A DNA stretch of 64,000 nt from Histidinibacterium lentulum (GCF_003789055.1 NZ_ML119082.1:541130-605129), one strand, 5' to 3'. Positions 31,518-41,004 are shown, counted from the first letter of the stretch. The notes: a model not told the origin generated them from the sequence alone. Made by a program: numbers and translations.

Positions 31518-33481
31518 GCGGCACCTCCCGGCGGGTAGAGCTTCCATATCGCGTAGGGCCGGTTCTCGGGGTCGAGGGTCAGCTGATGGTGCTTGCCGTG
31601 CCAGGTGAACCTGTTGCCGTGGATCGCGTCCTCGACTTCGAGCGAGGCCTCGTCGGGGAGCCCGAACTCCCAGAGCGGAAGCTCGAAGCCGAACTGGGCG
31701 CCGGCGTGGGGGTCGATGAGGATATGGAACAGGAGGTAGTTCCGGTTCCGCTCATCGAAACGGCCGTAACAGAGAACCCGGTCGTCATGGGCGGGGAAGA
31801 AGCGCAGGGTTCGGTCGTCGCGCAGGGCGGGGTTGGCCGCGCGGAGGCGGTTGATCAGGCGGATGTCGTCCTTGATGTGGCCGGGGGCATCGAGATCGCG
31901 GTGCTTGAGTTCGTATTTCTCGCTGTGGAGATATTCGTCCTTGGGCGGCAGCCAGTCGGCCTCGCAGAACTCGAAGCCGGAATAGAGACCCCAGTTGCTG
32001 ACGAGGGAGGCCGCCATGATCGCACGGGTGCGGAAGCCGGGGCGGCCGGAGGCGTGGTTGAACCACGGGTTGATGTCGGGAGTGTTGGTGAAGAAGTTCG
32101 GCCGCATGTAGTGGCGGCTGTCCCCGGTGGTCAGCTCGGTCAGATACTCGGTCAGTTCGGCCTTGGTGTTGCGCCAGGTGTAGTAGGTATAGCTCTGGTT
32201 GAAGCCGATCTTCGCGAGACGCTTCATCAGCTTGGGGCGGGTGAAGGCCTCGGACAGGAAGATCGCGCCGGGGCAGTCGCGGCGGACCTCGGCGATGATC
32301 CATTCCCAGAACGGGAACGGCTTGGTGTGGGGATTGTCGACGCGGAAGATCGTGACGCCGCGGTCGATCCAGAACAGGAAGAGGTCGCGGATCGCCTTCC
32401 AGAACGGCTTGTTGGGGCTGCCGTCCGCAAGATAATAGCGGAAGTTGACGATGTCCTCGTATTTCTTCGGAGGATTCTCTGCGAACTTGATCGTGCCGTC
32501 GGGGCGGCGTTCGAACCAGTCCGGGTGTTCGCCGATCCACGGATGATCGGGAGAGGCGTTCAGCGCGATGTCGAGGGCGATCTCCAGCCCCTTGTCGCCG
32601 GCGGCGGAGACGAGGGCCGCGAAATCGTCCAGCGTGCCGAGTTCGGGGTGGACCGCGTCCATGCCGCCCTCCGGAGAGCCGATGGCATAGGGGGAGCCCA
32701 CATCGCCCGGCTCGGCCTTCAGCGAATTGTTCCGGCCCTTGCGGTTGGTGGTGCCGATGGGATGGATCGGCGGGAAATAGAGGACGTCGAAGCCGAGGTC
32801 GGCCACATAGTCCAGTCGCTCGATGACATCGCGGAAGGTTCCGTGCCGACCGGGTTCGCCCTGGGAGCGGGGGAAGAGCTCGTACCAAGCGGAGAAGGCG
32901 GCCCGCTCGCGGTCGACCCAGACGGGGACGGGCGCTGAGCGGGTGAGCGTGCCGCGGGGCCCGGCTATAGCCATGAAGGCCGCTGTGTCGGAGGCGAGGA
33001 GCGTCTCGGCGTCGCCGGCCCTGGCGGCACGCTGAAGCGCCTTCAGGACCGCGGACTGGCCGCGGGGCGGCTTCGCCGCGTCGAGGATCTCGCGGGCTTC
33101 CTGGAGCTCGACGGCGATATCCTGACCCGCGTCGAGCTTCTTCGCGGTGTCGCGGCGCCAGGTGCCCCAGATGTCGCGCCAGCCGAGGATGGTGACGTGG
33201 GACGGTCCGGTTTCGGGAAAGGCGACCTCGGCGGTCCAGCGATCGTTGGGAAGCCGCTCCATCGGAACCTCGATGCCCGAGGCGGTCTCGATCGCGGCGG
33301 CATAAAGATCATGGCCATCGCCGAAGACATCCGCGGAGATGGTCAGAGGGCGGCCCGCGACGGCCTTGGCAGCAAAGCGGCCCCCGTCGATGAAAGGGTC
33401 GATCGCCTCGATGGCGACACGGTCCCGGGCCAGATCCTCGAGTTTCGGCGTGTCCGCGCCCCGCGACTTCCTCGCTGCCAT
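31514..33481 (-). CDS. glgE: Alpha-1,4-glucan:maltose-1-phosphate maltosyltransferase
   Basis: A 655-residue GH13 enzyme adding maltosyl units from maltose 1-phosphate to alpha-1,4-glucan. Recognised by an N-terminal beta domain, HGTFRDVIERLDYVADLGFDVLYFPPIHPIG-type segments around residues 200-230, the catalytic FRVDNPHTKPFPFWEW near 380, and the acid region FLSEAFTRPKLM near 410. As first gene of the six-gene operon it has a good AGGAGG ribosome-binding site nine bases before the ATG. No glgA or glgC was found in the window, so glucan may be made mainly by this route. Confidence 0.94.
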
Positions 33482-33547
33482 TCCTGGCTCCCTCCTGTCC
33501 CTTCGTCGGCCCGTCGCGCGTGGCGCAGGGCCGGTCTTTGGGGAGAG

Positions 33548-33573
33548 AACCGGGAAATAGCGGGCCGGGTTCC
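33548..33573 (-). promoter_or_regulatory. Candidate EcfG-type promoter of the glgE-treS-glgB-glgX-treZ-treY operon
   Basis: On the minus strand: GGAAC (33573-33569), 17 bases, then GGTT (33551-33548). The EcfG consensus is GGAAC-N16/17-CGTT. The predicted start near 33541 leaves a leader of about 60 bases before glgE. Trehalose genes are often part of the general stress response in alphaproteobacteria, which fits. Confidence 0.5.
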
Positions 33574-33612
33574 CACGGGTGCCGTAGCGTCAACTTCAGG
33601 CGTGCGGCGGTG

Positions 33613-33634
33613 GCGGGGCCTCAGTCGGCCCCGC
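33613..33634 (-). terminator. Possible hairpin terminator at the end of the TRAP permease gene
   Basis: An 8-bp stem GCGGGGCC/GGCCCCGC (33613-33620 with 33627-33634, six-base loop) spans the stop codon of the fused TRAP permease. No T-run follows on the minus strand, so termination would be weak or factor-dependent. Confidence 0.35.
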
Positions 33635-36176
33635 GCACCGGCAGAACCGTGCCCGCAGCGGGCTGGACGAGGCGCTGGACGAGATAGACCGCCGCCGCGA
33701 TGGAGATGCCGACAAGATCCGTAAGCCAGCCGCCCTCGATCATCGACAGCGCCGCGAGGACAAGGCCGATGCGCAGGAACCAGACCGTGCGCGCCCCCAT
33801 GAACCAGCCCAGAACCCCTGCCGCGAGCAGGTAGACGCCCACCGTGGCCGTCGCCCCCGCGCGGAGGATCTCCACCCATGTCCCGTCCATCAGGAGCGCG
33901 GAATTGTAGAAGAACATGAAGGGCACGACGAAGGCGGCGAGACCGATCTTGAACGAGTCGACGGAGGTTTCCATGGGGTTCGCCCCGGATATGCCGGCCG
34001 CCGCATAGGAGGCCAGCGCCACGGGCGGCGTGATCGCCGAGACCACTGCAAAGTAGAAGACGAAGAAATGCGCCGTCAGGAGCGGGATGCCCAGCGCCAC
34101 GAGGCCCGGAGCCACGACCGCGGCGGCCACGGCATAGGCCGCGGTTGTCGGCATCCCCATCCCCAGCAGGATCGCGATGCACATGGCGAAGAAGAGCGCG
34201 AGAAGCTGGCTGACGCCGGCAAGATCGAGGAGCAGGTTCGAGAACCGCGCGCCGACCCCGGTCAGGGAGATGACACCCACGATGATGCCCGCGCAGGCGC
34301 AGACGGCGATGATCTGGATCGACATGATCCCGGCGATCTCGAACGCCTTGGCGATGGACCGCAGGCCCATGCGGTAGGGCGTGAGCCAGCTGACCACGGC
34401 CGCGGCGGCGGTGGCGAGGGTGCCCGCGCGGATCACCGAATAGCCCATGAAGAGCGCGGCGATCAGGATGACGATGGGAATGAAGAGGAACACCTGCCGG
34501 GCGAGCTTGCGCAGCTTCGGAAGCTCGTCCTCGCGCATCCCGCGCATGCCGAGCTTGGCGGCCTCGAAATCCACCATGAAGTAGATCGACACGAAATAGA
34601 GGATCGCGGGAATGATCGCGGCGGCGGCGATCTCCTGGTAGGGGATGCCGGTCACCTCGGCCATGATGAAGGCGCCCGCGCCCATGATCGGCGGCATGAT
34701 CTGCCCGCCGGTGGAGGCCGCGGCCTCGATCGCGCCGGCGGTCTTGGGCTTGTAGCCGACCTTCTTCATCAGGGGGATGGTGAGCGACCCGGTGGCGACC
34801 ACGTTGCCCGCAGAGGTGCCGTTGATCATGCCCATGAGGCCGGAGGCGAAGATCGCGACCTTGGCGGGTCCGCCACGCGCGCGCCCGGCCATGGCGAAGG
34901 CGAAGTTGACGAAATAGTCCCCGACCTTCGAGGCCTGCAGGAAGGCCGCGAAGATGATGAAGAGGATGATGTAGGTCGAGCTGACCGCCGTGGTCGTCCC
35001 GAGGATGCCCACGTCGGAATAGACCGTCCCGAAGAACCGCTGCCAGGTGTAGGGCACCTCCACCCGCAGGATCGAGGGCAGCAGGTGAGCGGTGAAGGTG
35101 TAGACGAGAAACACGCCGGTGATGACGACGAGCGCCATGCCCGCCACGCGGCGCGTCAGCTCGAGGATCAGCGCGGAGCCCGCGGTCGCGGCGAAGGCGA
35201 CCCCGATGGGCACCTGCGGCGTGCCCACGGCGTTGCGCGCGGCGGTGGAGTAGATCGGGATGAGATACATCGCCACCACCACGGCGCAGATTCCCAGCAC
35301 GAGGTCCGAGGCGGCGAAGCGGTCGCGCTCGCGCCGTTCGAACCAGCCGGTGACGATGCCCCCGAAGGTGGCGAGAAGCAGCGGCACCCCGAACCACCAG
35401 ATCTCCCGTCCGTAGACCCAGGAATAGGCGTCGGCGAAGGCCTCGGGTACGTCGGACTGGGACATCCAGAGGACGCGCCCGCCCATTTCCATGGTCTGGC
35501 CGGAATTGAGGAACTGCACGAAGCCGATGGTCGTCGCACCGGCCACCAGGGCGGGAACGGCGAGGGCGGCGGCGACGAGCGTCAGGGTGCGGGTCTCACG
35601 CGTGGGGGGCGCGGTGGCCGGCGGAAAGGTGTGCGCGGCGAACATCATGAAGCCGAGCACCAGCGCGCCGGCGATGTGGACCATGCGGAAGTTCCAGGGC
35701 TCCATCGGAAGCGTCGGCAGGAACGGCAGGCGGTCGGCCCAGGTCGACTGGATCTCCCGGGCGCTGCGGCGCAGCTCTGCGGCCTCGGCCTGGGCCGTCT
35801 CGATCGCGGTGCTCAGGGCGGTGATCTCGGCGGTGTTCTCCGCGGTCGGGGCGACCTCCTCTGCGAGGGCCAGAAGCCGGCGCATGCTGTTGCCGGTGAA
35901 GGCCTCGCCCTCGGGGCCGAGGGCGGCGCGCAGCTCCTCGAAGCCGGCCTGGGCCTCGCGTTCGGCAAGGGTCGCCTGGATCGACCAGGGCGAGGCGATG
36001 AGCCCGCTGACCGAAAGGCCGTTGAGGGCGGCCATGTGGAAGGCCGCGTAGACGAAGGCGAGGGCCGCGATGAACCGGTAGGCGCGGCCCGTGAAGAGGC
36101 GGCGGTTGCTTTCGACGGGCTCCTCGTCGACGCCCTCGGCCAACACCCGGTCGGTCTGGCTGGTCTGGTCGGTCAT
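33621..36176 (-). CDS. TRAP transporter fused permease (4TM plus 12TM, TAXI type)
   Basis: An 851-residue membrane protein joining the small DctQ-like and large DctM-like permease modules. The N-terminal third has several helices and a long extracytoplasmic stretch rich in Ala and Glu (about residues 60-125). The C-terminal two thirds carry the DctM signature: GNVVATGSLTIP, AAASTGGQIMPPIMGAGAF and GMGMPTTAAYAVAAAVVAPGL. Such fusions work with TAXI-family binding proteins; the gene for one lies immediately upstream, separated by a strong hairpin. The substrate is unknown; TAXI systems commonly take up organic acids or amino acids. Confidence 0.9.
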   Translation of the reverse strand: MTDQTSQTDRVLAEGVDEEPVESNRRLFTGRAYRFIAALAFVYAAFHMAALNGLSVSGLIASPWSIQATLAEREAQAGFEELRAALGPEGEAFTGNSMRRLLALAEEVAPTAENTAEITALSTAIETAQAEAAELRRSAREIQSTWADRLPFLPTLPMEPWNFRMVHIAGALVLGFMMFAAHTFPPATAPPTRETRTLTLVAAALAVPALVAGATTIGFVQFLNSGQTMEMGGRVLWMSQSDVPEAFADAYSWVYGREIWWFGVPLLLATFGGIVTGWFERRERDRFAASDLVLGICAVVVAMYLIPIYSTAARNAVGTPQVPIGVAFAATAGSALILELTRRVAGMALVVITGVFLVYTFTAHLLPSILRVEVPYTWQRFFGTVYSDVGILGTTTAVSSTYIILFIIFAAFLQASKVGDYFVNFAFAMAGRARGGPAKVAIFASGLMGMINGTSAGNVVATGSLTIPLMKKVGYKPKTAGAIEAAASTGGQIMPPIMGAGAFIMAEVTGIPYQEIAAAAIIPAILYFVSIYFMVDFEAAKLGMRGMREDELPKLRKLARQVFLFIPIVILIAALFMGYSVIRAGTLATAAAAVVSWLTPYRMGLRSIAKAFEIAGIMSIQIIAVCACAGIIVGVISLTGVGARFSNLLLDLAGVSQLLALFFAMCIAILLGMGMPTTAAYAVAAAVVAPGLVALGIPLLTAHFFVFYFAVVSAITPPVALASYAAAGISGANPMETSVDSFKIGLAAFVVPFMFFYNSALLMDGTWVEILRAGATATVGVYLLAAGVLGWFMGARTVWFLRIGLVLAALSMIEGGWLTDLVGISIAAAVYLVQRLVQPAAGTVLPVRGAD

Positions 36177-36225
36177 GGTCCGGTGTCCCCCACGGACCGC
36201 GCTCTCTGGCGGGTCTCTGTCCTGT

Positions 36226-36257
36226 GGCGCCGCGCCCCGTCACGGGAGCGCGGCGCC
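36226..36257 (-). other. Stem-loop between the TAXI binding protein and permease genes
   Basis: A perfect 10-bp inverted repeat, GGCGCCGCGC (36226-36235) and GCGCGGCGCC (36248-36257), with a 12-base loop that can pair further. It sits between the binding-protein stop and the permease start and lacks a T-run. Hairpins here commonly protect the upstream message or attenuate read-through so that binding protein exceeds permease. Confidence 0.6.
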
Positions 36258-36274
36258 GGTCGCGCGGTGCGGGC

Positions 36275-37267
36275 TCAGCCGCCGTGGATCATGTCGGCGG
36301 GAATCTCGGCGCCGGCGTTCTCGGTGAACCAGCGCGCGGCACCCGGATGCCACATCAGGGAGGTGTTCTTGTCCCAGTTCTCGGGCAAGGTCTCCCGCGC
36401 CGAGGAGTGGATGCCGACCATCCGCTCGTTGTCGGACATGACCACGTCGGTCACGGCGTAGACGAAGCTTTCCGGCAGTTCGCAATTCGCGATGGCGAAG
36501 TTCCACATCGCCACGGAGCGCGCGGGCTCTTCCAGCGTCGTGTAGGTGGCGGGCGCGATCTCGAAGCCGGACACCGGGAAGGCGTCGATGATCGCGGCCT
36601 GTTCCTCTTCCGTAAACTCGATGATGTTGATGTCGGTCTGCACCTCGAGCTGGGATACGGTCGGGATCGGCACGCCGGCAGCGAAGGCGATCACGTCGAG
36701 AAGTCCGTCCTGAAGCTGGCCGCCGAGGTCGTCCCAGCCGCCGTTGCGGCGCTCGAACTCCACGCCCAGCTCCTCGAGCATCAGCGGGAAGTAGGTGTCC
36801 GAGGTGGAGCCCGCCGGACCGAAGCCGATGCGCGCGCCCTCCGGGATGTCGGCGATCGTCTCGATCCCCGTGGAGGACAGCGCCGTGACCGAGAACGGCG
36901 TCTGGTACATCGGGAAGATCGCGCAGGCGTTGGTCATCTGAAGGCCGGGCGCGACGGGATTGGTGCCGGCATAGGATTCGGCGGCAGGGCCCATGGTGGT
37001 CAGGCCGAACTGGACTTCGCCGGAATGCACCAGCGACATGTTCTGCATCGGGCCGCCGGTGACTTCGCCGCTGCCCGAGAGGCCAAGTTCCTCGGCGACC
37101 AGGTTCGCCCAGCCGGAGCCGTAGACGAAGAAGGTGCCGCCCTGGGAGGCGGTGCCGACGGTGAAGCTCTCGGGCCAGCCGGTGCGGTCTTCCTGATCCT
37201 GGGCATGGGCCGCGGTCGAGGCAAGTGCGGTGGCGGCCGCAAGCGCGGCGAATTTCGTGATCGTCAT
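36275..37267 (-). CDS. TAXI-family TRAP transporter solute-binding protein
   Basis: A 330-residue periplasmic binding protein. A signal peptide spans residues 1-22 (TALASTAAHAQ). The mature part has the TAXI pattern: FTVGTASQGGTFFVYGSGWANLV near the start, then PMQNMSLVHSGEVQFGL and a GPAGSTSDTYFP region in the middle. The start at 37267 has AGGGAGA six bases upstream; the frame stays open 39 codons further without a ribosome-binding site. It is the first gene of the operon and delivers its ligand to the fused permease. Confidence 0.9.
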   Translation of the reverse strand: MTITKFAALAAATALASTAAHAQDQEDRTGWPESFTVGTASQGGTFFVYGSGWANLVAEELGLSGSGEVTGGPMQNMSLVHSGEVQFGLTTMGPAAESYAGTNPVAPGLQMTNACAIFPMYQTPFSVTALSSTGIETIADIPEGARIGFGPAGSTSDTYFPLMLEELGVEFERRNGGWDDLGGQLQDGLLDVIAFAAGVPIPTVSQLEVQTDINIIEFTEEEQAAIIDAFPVSGFEIAPATYTTLEEPARSVAMWNFAIANCELPESFVYAVTDVVMSDNERMVGIHSSARETLPENWDKNTSLMWHPGAARWFTENAGAEIPADMIHGG

Positions 37268-37392
37268 GTGCAGTCTCCCTGTGTGGTCACCGTGTCCGGC
37301 GCGAGGGCGACCGACATGGAACTCCTCCCGGTCGGCACCCGGATCGGACCCGGTAGTCAGGCAATTTAGGCCCGCCCGCGCCAAAACGACAG

Positions 37393-37424
37393 AAAAAACG
37401 TCGGGGCACCCGGCAGGCGCCCCG
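37393..37424 (-). terminator. Intrinsic terminator of the RTX protein gene
   Basis: Read on the minus strand: a 9-bp stem CGGGGCGCC/GGTGCCCCG (37424-37416 with 37410-37402, one G-U pair) with a five-base loop. ACG and a run of six T (37398-37393) follow. It lies 11 bases past the RTX stop and is the clearest Rho-independent terminator in the window. Confidence 0.85.
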
Positions 37425-37434
37425 GGGCCGCGGC

Positions 37435-39885
37435 TCAGGCCAGCACGAAATCCCCGGGGTCGAGCGTGCCGCCCGCCATGGGCTTCAGCACCGTCAGCAC
37501 GTCGCCGCTGCCGAAGTCGAGCCGCCAGTGGGCAGGCGTCTCGGTGATCAGACCGGCGAGTTGGGCGGCGGAGCCGACGCCCAGCCCTGCCCCGTCGAGC
37601 ACGATCGTGTCCACCTCCTGCATGTCGGCGATGGTGTCCTGACCGTAGCCCCTCTTGAACACGAACCGGTCCGCGCCGAGCCCTCCGAACAGCAGGTCGT
37701 TCCCGGTGCCGCCGTCGATCACGTCGTTGCCGGCGTTGCCGTACAGCGTGTCGTTGCCCGCGCCGCCGAAGAGGCTGTCGTTGCCGCCCTTCCCGTAGAG
37801 AGTGTCAAAGCCCGCGTCGCCGAACATGAGATCCGCCCCGAGCCCGCCGTCCATCACGTCGAAGCCCTGGCCGCCATACATCGTGTCGTTGCCGTTGTTG
37901 CCCTTCATGACGTCGTTGCCGGCGTTGCCCGCGAGCAGGTCGAATCCGTCGCCGCCCGAGATGCTGTCGTCGCCGCCCTTGCCGAAGATCGTGTCTGCGC
38001 CGATGCCGCCGTCGACCGTATCGGTGCCGATGCCGCCGTCGATCAGGTCGTTGCCGGCGTTGCCCCGGATGATGTCGTTGCCCGAATTGCCGTTGAGCGT
38101 GTCGAACCCTGCGCCGCCGAAGATCGTGTCGTCGCCGCCGCCGCCGAAGATCAGGTCGAAGCCCTCGCTGCCCGACAGCAGGTCGAAGCCGGTGAGCCCG
38201 TCGATCCGGTCGTTGCCGCCGAGCCCGTCGATCGTGTCGTTGCCGGGCGTGCCGCGCAGGATGTCGTCGCCCTCCGTCGCGCCCGAGGCGCCGCCGCCGG
38301 AGCGGCTTTCGTCCACGTCGGTGACGCGGATCGTGAAGCTGCGGGAGGAGATGTCCTCGCCGTCGAAGGCGTTGATCGTGATGCGATAGGCGTTCTGGGT
38401 CTCGAAATCGAGCGGCTGGCGGGTCACCAGCCGGTTGCCCTGCAGCTCGAAGAGCGGGAACGTCTCGCTGTCGAAGGCGAGCGACAGGCGCACGGGCCCG
38501 GTCTGGTCGGGATCGGTGGCGGAGACGGTCCCGATCACGGTCCCCGCGGGCGCGTTCTCGGCGACGGTGGTCCGGCTGAGCGTCGGCTGGGTCGGGAAGA
38601 CGTTGTAGTAGACCGAGCCCATGATGTCGGTCAGGTTCGGGACCTGCGCCGAGGTGACGATCTCGGTCAGGGCCTGCCCGTCGTAGCGCCAGAGGCTCTG
38701 GTTCGAGGCGGACCCGGTTCGGGAGGCGAGGAAGTAGACATCGCCGTCCACCGCGAAGAAATCGGTCGGGTTGCTGTCGCCGCTCGGGTTGATGTTCCGG
38801 AGGAACACGGTCCCGGCGCGGGTCCCGTCGGTGATGTAGGGCTCCCAGCCGGTCCCGTTCGGGTCGCCGTCGTTGCCCGCGAAGACGTAGAATCCGTCCC
38901 CGGCGGCGCCGCGCTCCATCCGGGCGAGGCCGACGACCGGCAACGCGGTCCCCGCGGCCGCATCGAACATGTCCACGCTCCGGCCCGGACCGGAGGGATC
39001 GGTGACCTGGATCAGGAAGCTGCCGCCGAGACCCGGAAGCGCGAAGAGATCGAGATCGAAATCGGTGCTCAGGAAATCCGCGCTCGGGCCGATCCGGGTG
39101 AAGGCCCCGTCGGGCGCAAGCTTGTAGACGAGGTTCTTGCGCGGGCCGGAGAAATCGTCCTCCTCCAGCACCACGAGAAAGCCATCCTCGAAGGGCTCGA
39201 TGTCGCCGCCGAAATACTCGAACGGGACCGCATGGTCCTCGAAGAGACCGTCCCGGACCAGGATGATGTCCCGGTCGCGGTCATCGCCCACGGCCAGCAG
39301 ATCGCCGTTCGCCGCGCGTTCGGCGCCCCTGTCGAGGGCATCGAAGAGGTCGTCCTCGACACCGGAGGCGAATTCCCTGAGGCGGTAGAAGTCGAATCCG
39401 TCCCCGTCCCCGTCGAAGAACAGGGTCAGCTCGCCCGAGGTCTGTTCGGTGATGAAGAGGAAGGCCCCGTCGAGCGACCCGAAGGCCTCGTTGCCGTAGT
39501 TCGTCAGGGTCTGCGATTGCGGCGCGCCGCCGCCGAGGCCGAAGAGCGTGACGTTGCCCCCGACGGTCTCGAGGTAGTAGATGCGGTCGCCGATCTGGGC
39601 GAGGTTGCCCGTGCGGATGTCGCCGCTGTCGAGGACGGTGGCGGGCGATGACAGGTTCGGCAGGCCATCGGTGCGGAAAAGGTCGATCCCGGTGGAGGAA
39701 AAGACGTCCTGGCCGATGAATGCGACGCCCTCGGTCGTGGCCACGGGATGCGGCGCGATGGTCAGGACGGTATCGGCCGGGCCGGTCTGGACCTCGGTCA
39801 GGAGGGCGCCGGTGAAGAGGTCGAAACTGCGGAATTCCCGCCCCTGTGCGGCGGTGTCCTGCTGAAGAATGAGGCGGTGGGCCAT
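37435..39885 (-). CDS. Secreted RTX calcium-binding protein with cadherin-like domain
   Basis: An 816-residue acidic protein. Residues 1 to about 420 have no recognised family but contain repeated motifs such as DGDGDGFDF and GNDGDPNGTGWEP, suggesting a beta-propeller-like, ELV/choice-of-anchor-type region. A cadherin-like domain follows (about 435-530, from VAENAPAGTVIGTVSATDPD to VTDVDES). Then come 22 tandem nonapeptides GGxGxDxxx (538-735) that bind Ca2+ in a beta-roll. The C-terminal 73 residues would hold the type I secretion signal. There is no N-terminal signal peptide and no secretion genes nearby. The start at 39885 was preferred to an 80-codon upstream extension of Arg/Pro-rich sequence. 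Confidence 0.85.
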   Translation of the reverse strand: MAHRLILQQDTAAQGREFRSFDLFTGALLTEVQTGPADTVLTIAPHPVATTEGVAFIGQDVFSSTGIDLFRTDGLPNLSSPATVLDSGDIRTGNLAQIGDRIYYLETVGGNVTLFGLGGGAPQSQTLTNYGNEAFGSLDGAFLFITEQTSGELTLFFDGDGDGFDFYRLREFASGVEDDLFDALDRGAERAANGDLLAVGDDRDRDIILVRDGLFEDHAVPFEYFGGDIEPFEDGFLVVLEEDDFSGPRKNLVYKLAPDGAFTRIGPSADFLSTDFDLDLFALPGLGGSFLIQVTDPSGPGRSVDMFDAAAGTALPVVGLARMERGAAGDGFYVFAGNDGDPNGTGWEPYITDGTRAGTVFLRNINPSGDSNPTDFFAVDGDVYFLASRTGSASNQSLWRYDGQALTEIVTSAQVPNLTDIMGSVYYNVFPTQPTLSRTTVAENAPAGTVIGTVSATDPDQTGPVRLSLAFDSETFPLFELQGNRLVTRQPLDFETQNAYRITINAFDGEDISSRSFTIRVTDVDESRSGGGASGATEGDDILRGTPGNDTIDGLGGNDRIDGLTGFDLLSGSEGFDLIFGGGGDDTIFGGAGFDTLNGNSGNDIIRGNAGNDLIDGGIGTDTVDGGIGADTIFGKGGDDSISGGDGFDLLAGNAGNDVMKGNNGNDTMYGGQGFDVMDGGLGADLMFGDAGFDTLYGKGGNDSLFGGAGNDTLYGNAGNDVIDGGTGNDLLFGGLGADRFVFKRGYGQDTIADMQEVDTIVLDGAGLGVGSAAQLAGLITETPAHWRLDFGSGDVLTVLKPMAGGTLDPGDFVLA
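37681..38274 (-). repeat. 22 tandem 27-bp units encoding RTX nonapeptides
   Basis: These encode residues 538-735 of the RTX protein as 22 consecutive nine-residue units (for example GGNDRIDGL, AGFDTLNGN, AGNDVIDGG). The periodicity is unbroken. A GFD variant replaces GND roughly every third or fourth unit. Confidence 0.88.
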
Positions 39886-40290
39886 GGGCGTGTCCGATCC
39901 TGCGGAGGCGCCCTTGACGACGCGTGCGTGGATTGAGGCGGGCCCTCCCGGTCGAACCCGCCAGAGTGTATCGGGTAGCGGCTGGTCGCGCCCGGATGTC
40001 ACCCGCGCTCGTGTCACGCAGGGTGACGCAAGGTTAGCAAGCCGGAGGCCCGTTGTCATCCTCGGGCGTCCCGGGCTGCTCCGGGCCGGGGCGAGGCGTC
40101 TGCCGATTGACCGCGGGTGCCTCATTCCTCGCCACGGCGCGCATCACCGCTGCCGGGCGGCGGGCGGTCTTTCGGAGCTGCGACACCTGCCGGCCGGACG
40201 GGGGCGAATATTGCGGTCGGAAGCGCCCTGCCGCATAAGAGCGGGGCGCGCCGGCGGCCCCTCGCCGGGCAGGAAAAGGGAAGAGCGGAC
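39886..40290. promoter_or_regulatory. Divergent intergenic region between RTX gene and GntR regulator
   Basis: About 400 bases separating two divergent genes. It holds a GTCAC-N5-GTGAC inverted repeat (40013-40027) with another GTCAC at 39998-40002, which could be an operator. The GntR gene has its own promoter candidate (listed separately). No small gene was identified. Confidence 0.45.
40211..40239 (+). promoter_or_regulatory. Candidate sigma-70 promoter of the GntR regulator
   Basis: TTGCGG (40211-40216), 17 bases, then CATAAG (40234-40239). This is four of six at both boxes compared with TTGACA/TATAAT. Transcription would start near 40246, about 45 bases before the GTG start. Confidence 0.45.
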
Positions 40291-41001
40291 GTGCAGGACC
40301 TTGGTCGGGACAGGCCCTTCGAGGCGCAGGCGCCAGCCGGACTCGACAGCGTGGACACGCTGCAGGAGAGGGTCGCGTCCTGGCTCCGGACCGCCATCGT
40401 CACCGGGCGCTATGCGCCGGGGCAGAGGCTGGTGCAGGCCGACATCGCCGAGCATCTGAAGGTGAGCATCACGCCGGTGCGGGAGGCGCTGCGGGATCTG
40501 GCGTCGGAAGGGCTCCTGAGCCTGAGCCCCCGGCGCGGCGTCGCGGTGCGGGCGCTCAGCCTCGCCGAGGTGCGGGAGTTCCGGATGATCTGCGCGATGC
40601 TGGAGCGCAAGTCCGGCGAGCTGATCGCGGAGCGGATCACCGAGGAGGAGCTGAAACATGCTCGGTGGCTCGACCGGACGATGTGGTCCCTGCCCTCGCT
40701 GCAGGATTACTTTGCCTTCAACAGCCAGTTTCACCTGTTTCTCTACGAGACCGCCCGGTCACCGGAGCTGACCGCGATCCTGCGGCGCATCCACGACGCG
40801 AAGATGCCCTATCTGCCCGCGACCTTCCTCAGGGCGAACATCCGCCACCAGGACGGGCTCGAGGAGCACCGGCGGTTTCTCGACGCCTGCGAGGCGCGGC
40901 GGACCGAGGAGGCGGGCGAGGTGATGATGCGGCATTTCGACGTGATGTTCGAGCATATCGAGGCGATCATCGCCGAGGATGCCGCGGGCGCCGCCTCCTG
41001 A
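40291..41001 (+). CDS. GntR-family transcriptional regulator with FCD ligand-binding domain
   Basis: A 236-residue FadR-subfamily regulator. The N-terminal winged helix-turn-helix (about residues 20-85) contains LRTAIVTGRYAPGQRL and SITPVREALRDLASEGLL. The C-terminal all-helical FCD domain has the His/Asp pattern that binds a metal and an organic-acid ligand (SQFHLFLYETA, LEEHRRFLDA, MMRHFDVMFEHI). Chosen start: GTG at 40291 behind GGGAAGAG; ATG at 40117 is in frame but adds an Arg/Pro-rich stretch. It stops 3 bases from the convergent OYE gene, so it may regulate the adjacent catabolic operon. Confidence 0.86.
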   Translation: MQDLGRDRPFEAQAPAGLDSVDTLQERVASWLRTAIVTGRYAPGQRLVQADIAEHLKVSITPVREALRDLASEGLLSLSPRRGVAVRALSLAEVREFRMICAMLERKSGELIAERITEEELKHARWLDRTMWSLPSLQDYFAFNSQFHLFLYETARSPELTAILRRIHDAKMPYLPATFLRANIRHQDGLEEHRRFLDACEARRTEEAGEVMMRHFDVMFEHIEAIIAEDAAGAAS

Positions 41002-41004
41002 GTC

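Noticed and set aside
37681..38274. A regular repeat array that could be mistaken for a CRISPR
   Set aside because: The 27-base periodicity encodes RTX nonapeptides in frame with degenerate third positions. There are no spacers and no cas genes.
39886..40125. N-terminal extension of the RTX protein to 40125
   Set aside because: The extra 80 residues are Arg/Pro-rich without a ribosome-binding site; MAHRLILQQD at 39885 is a more natural start.
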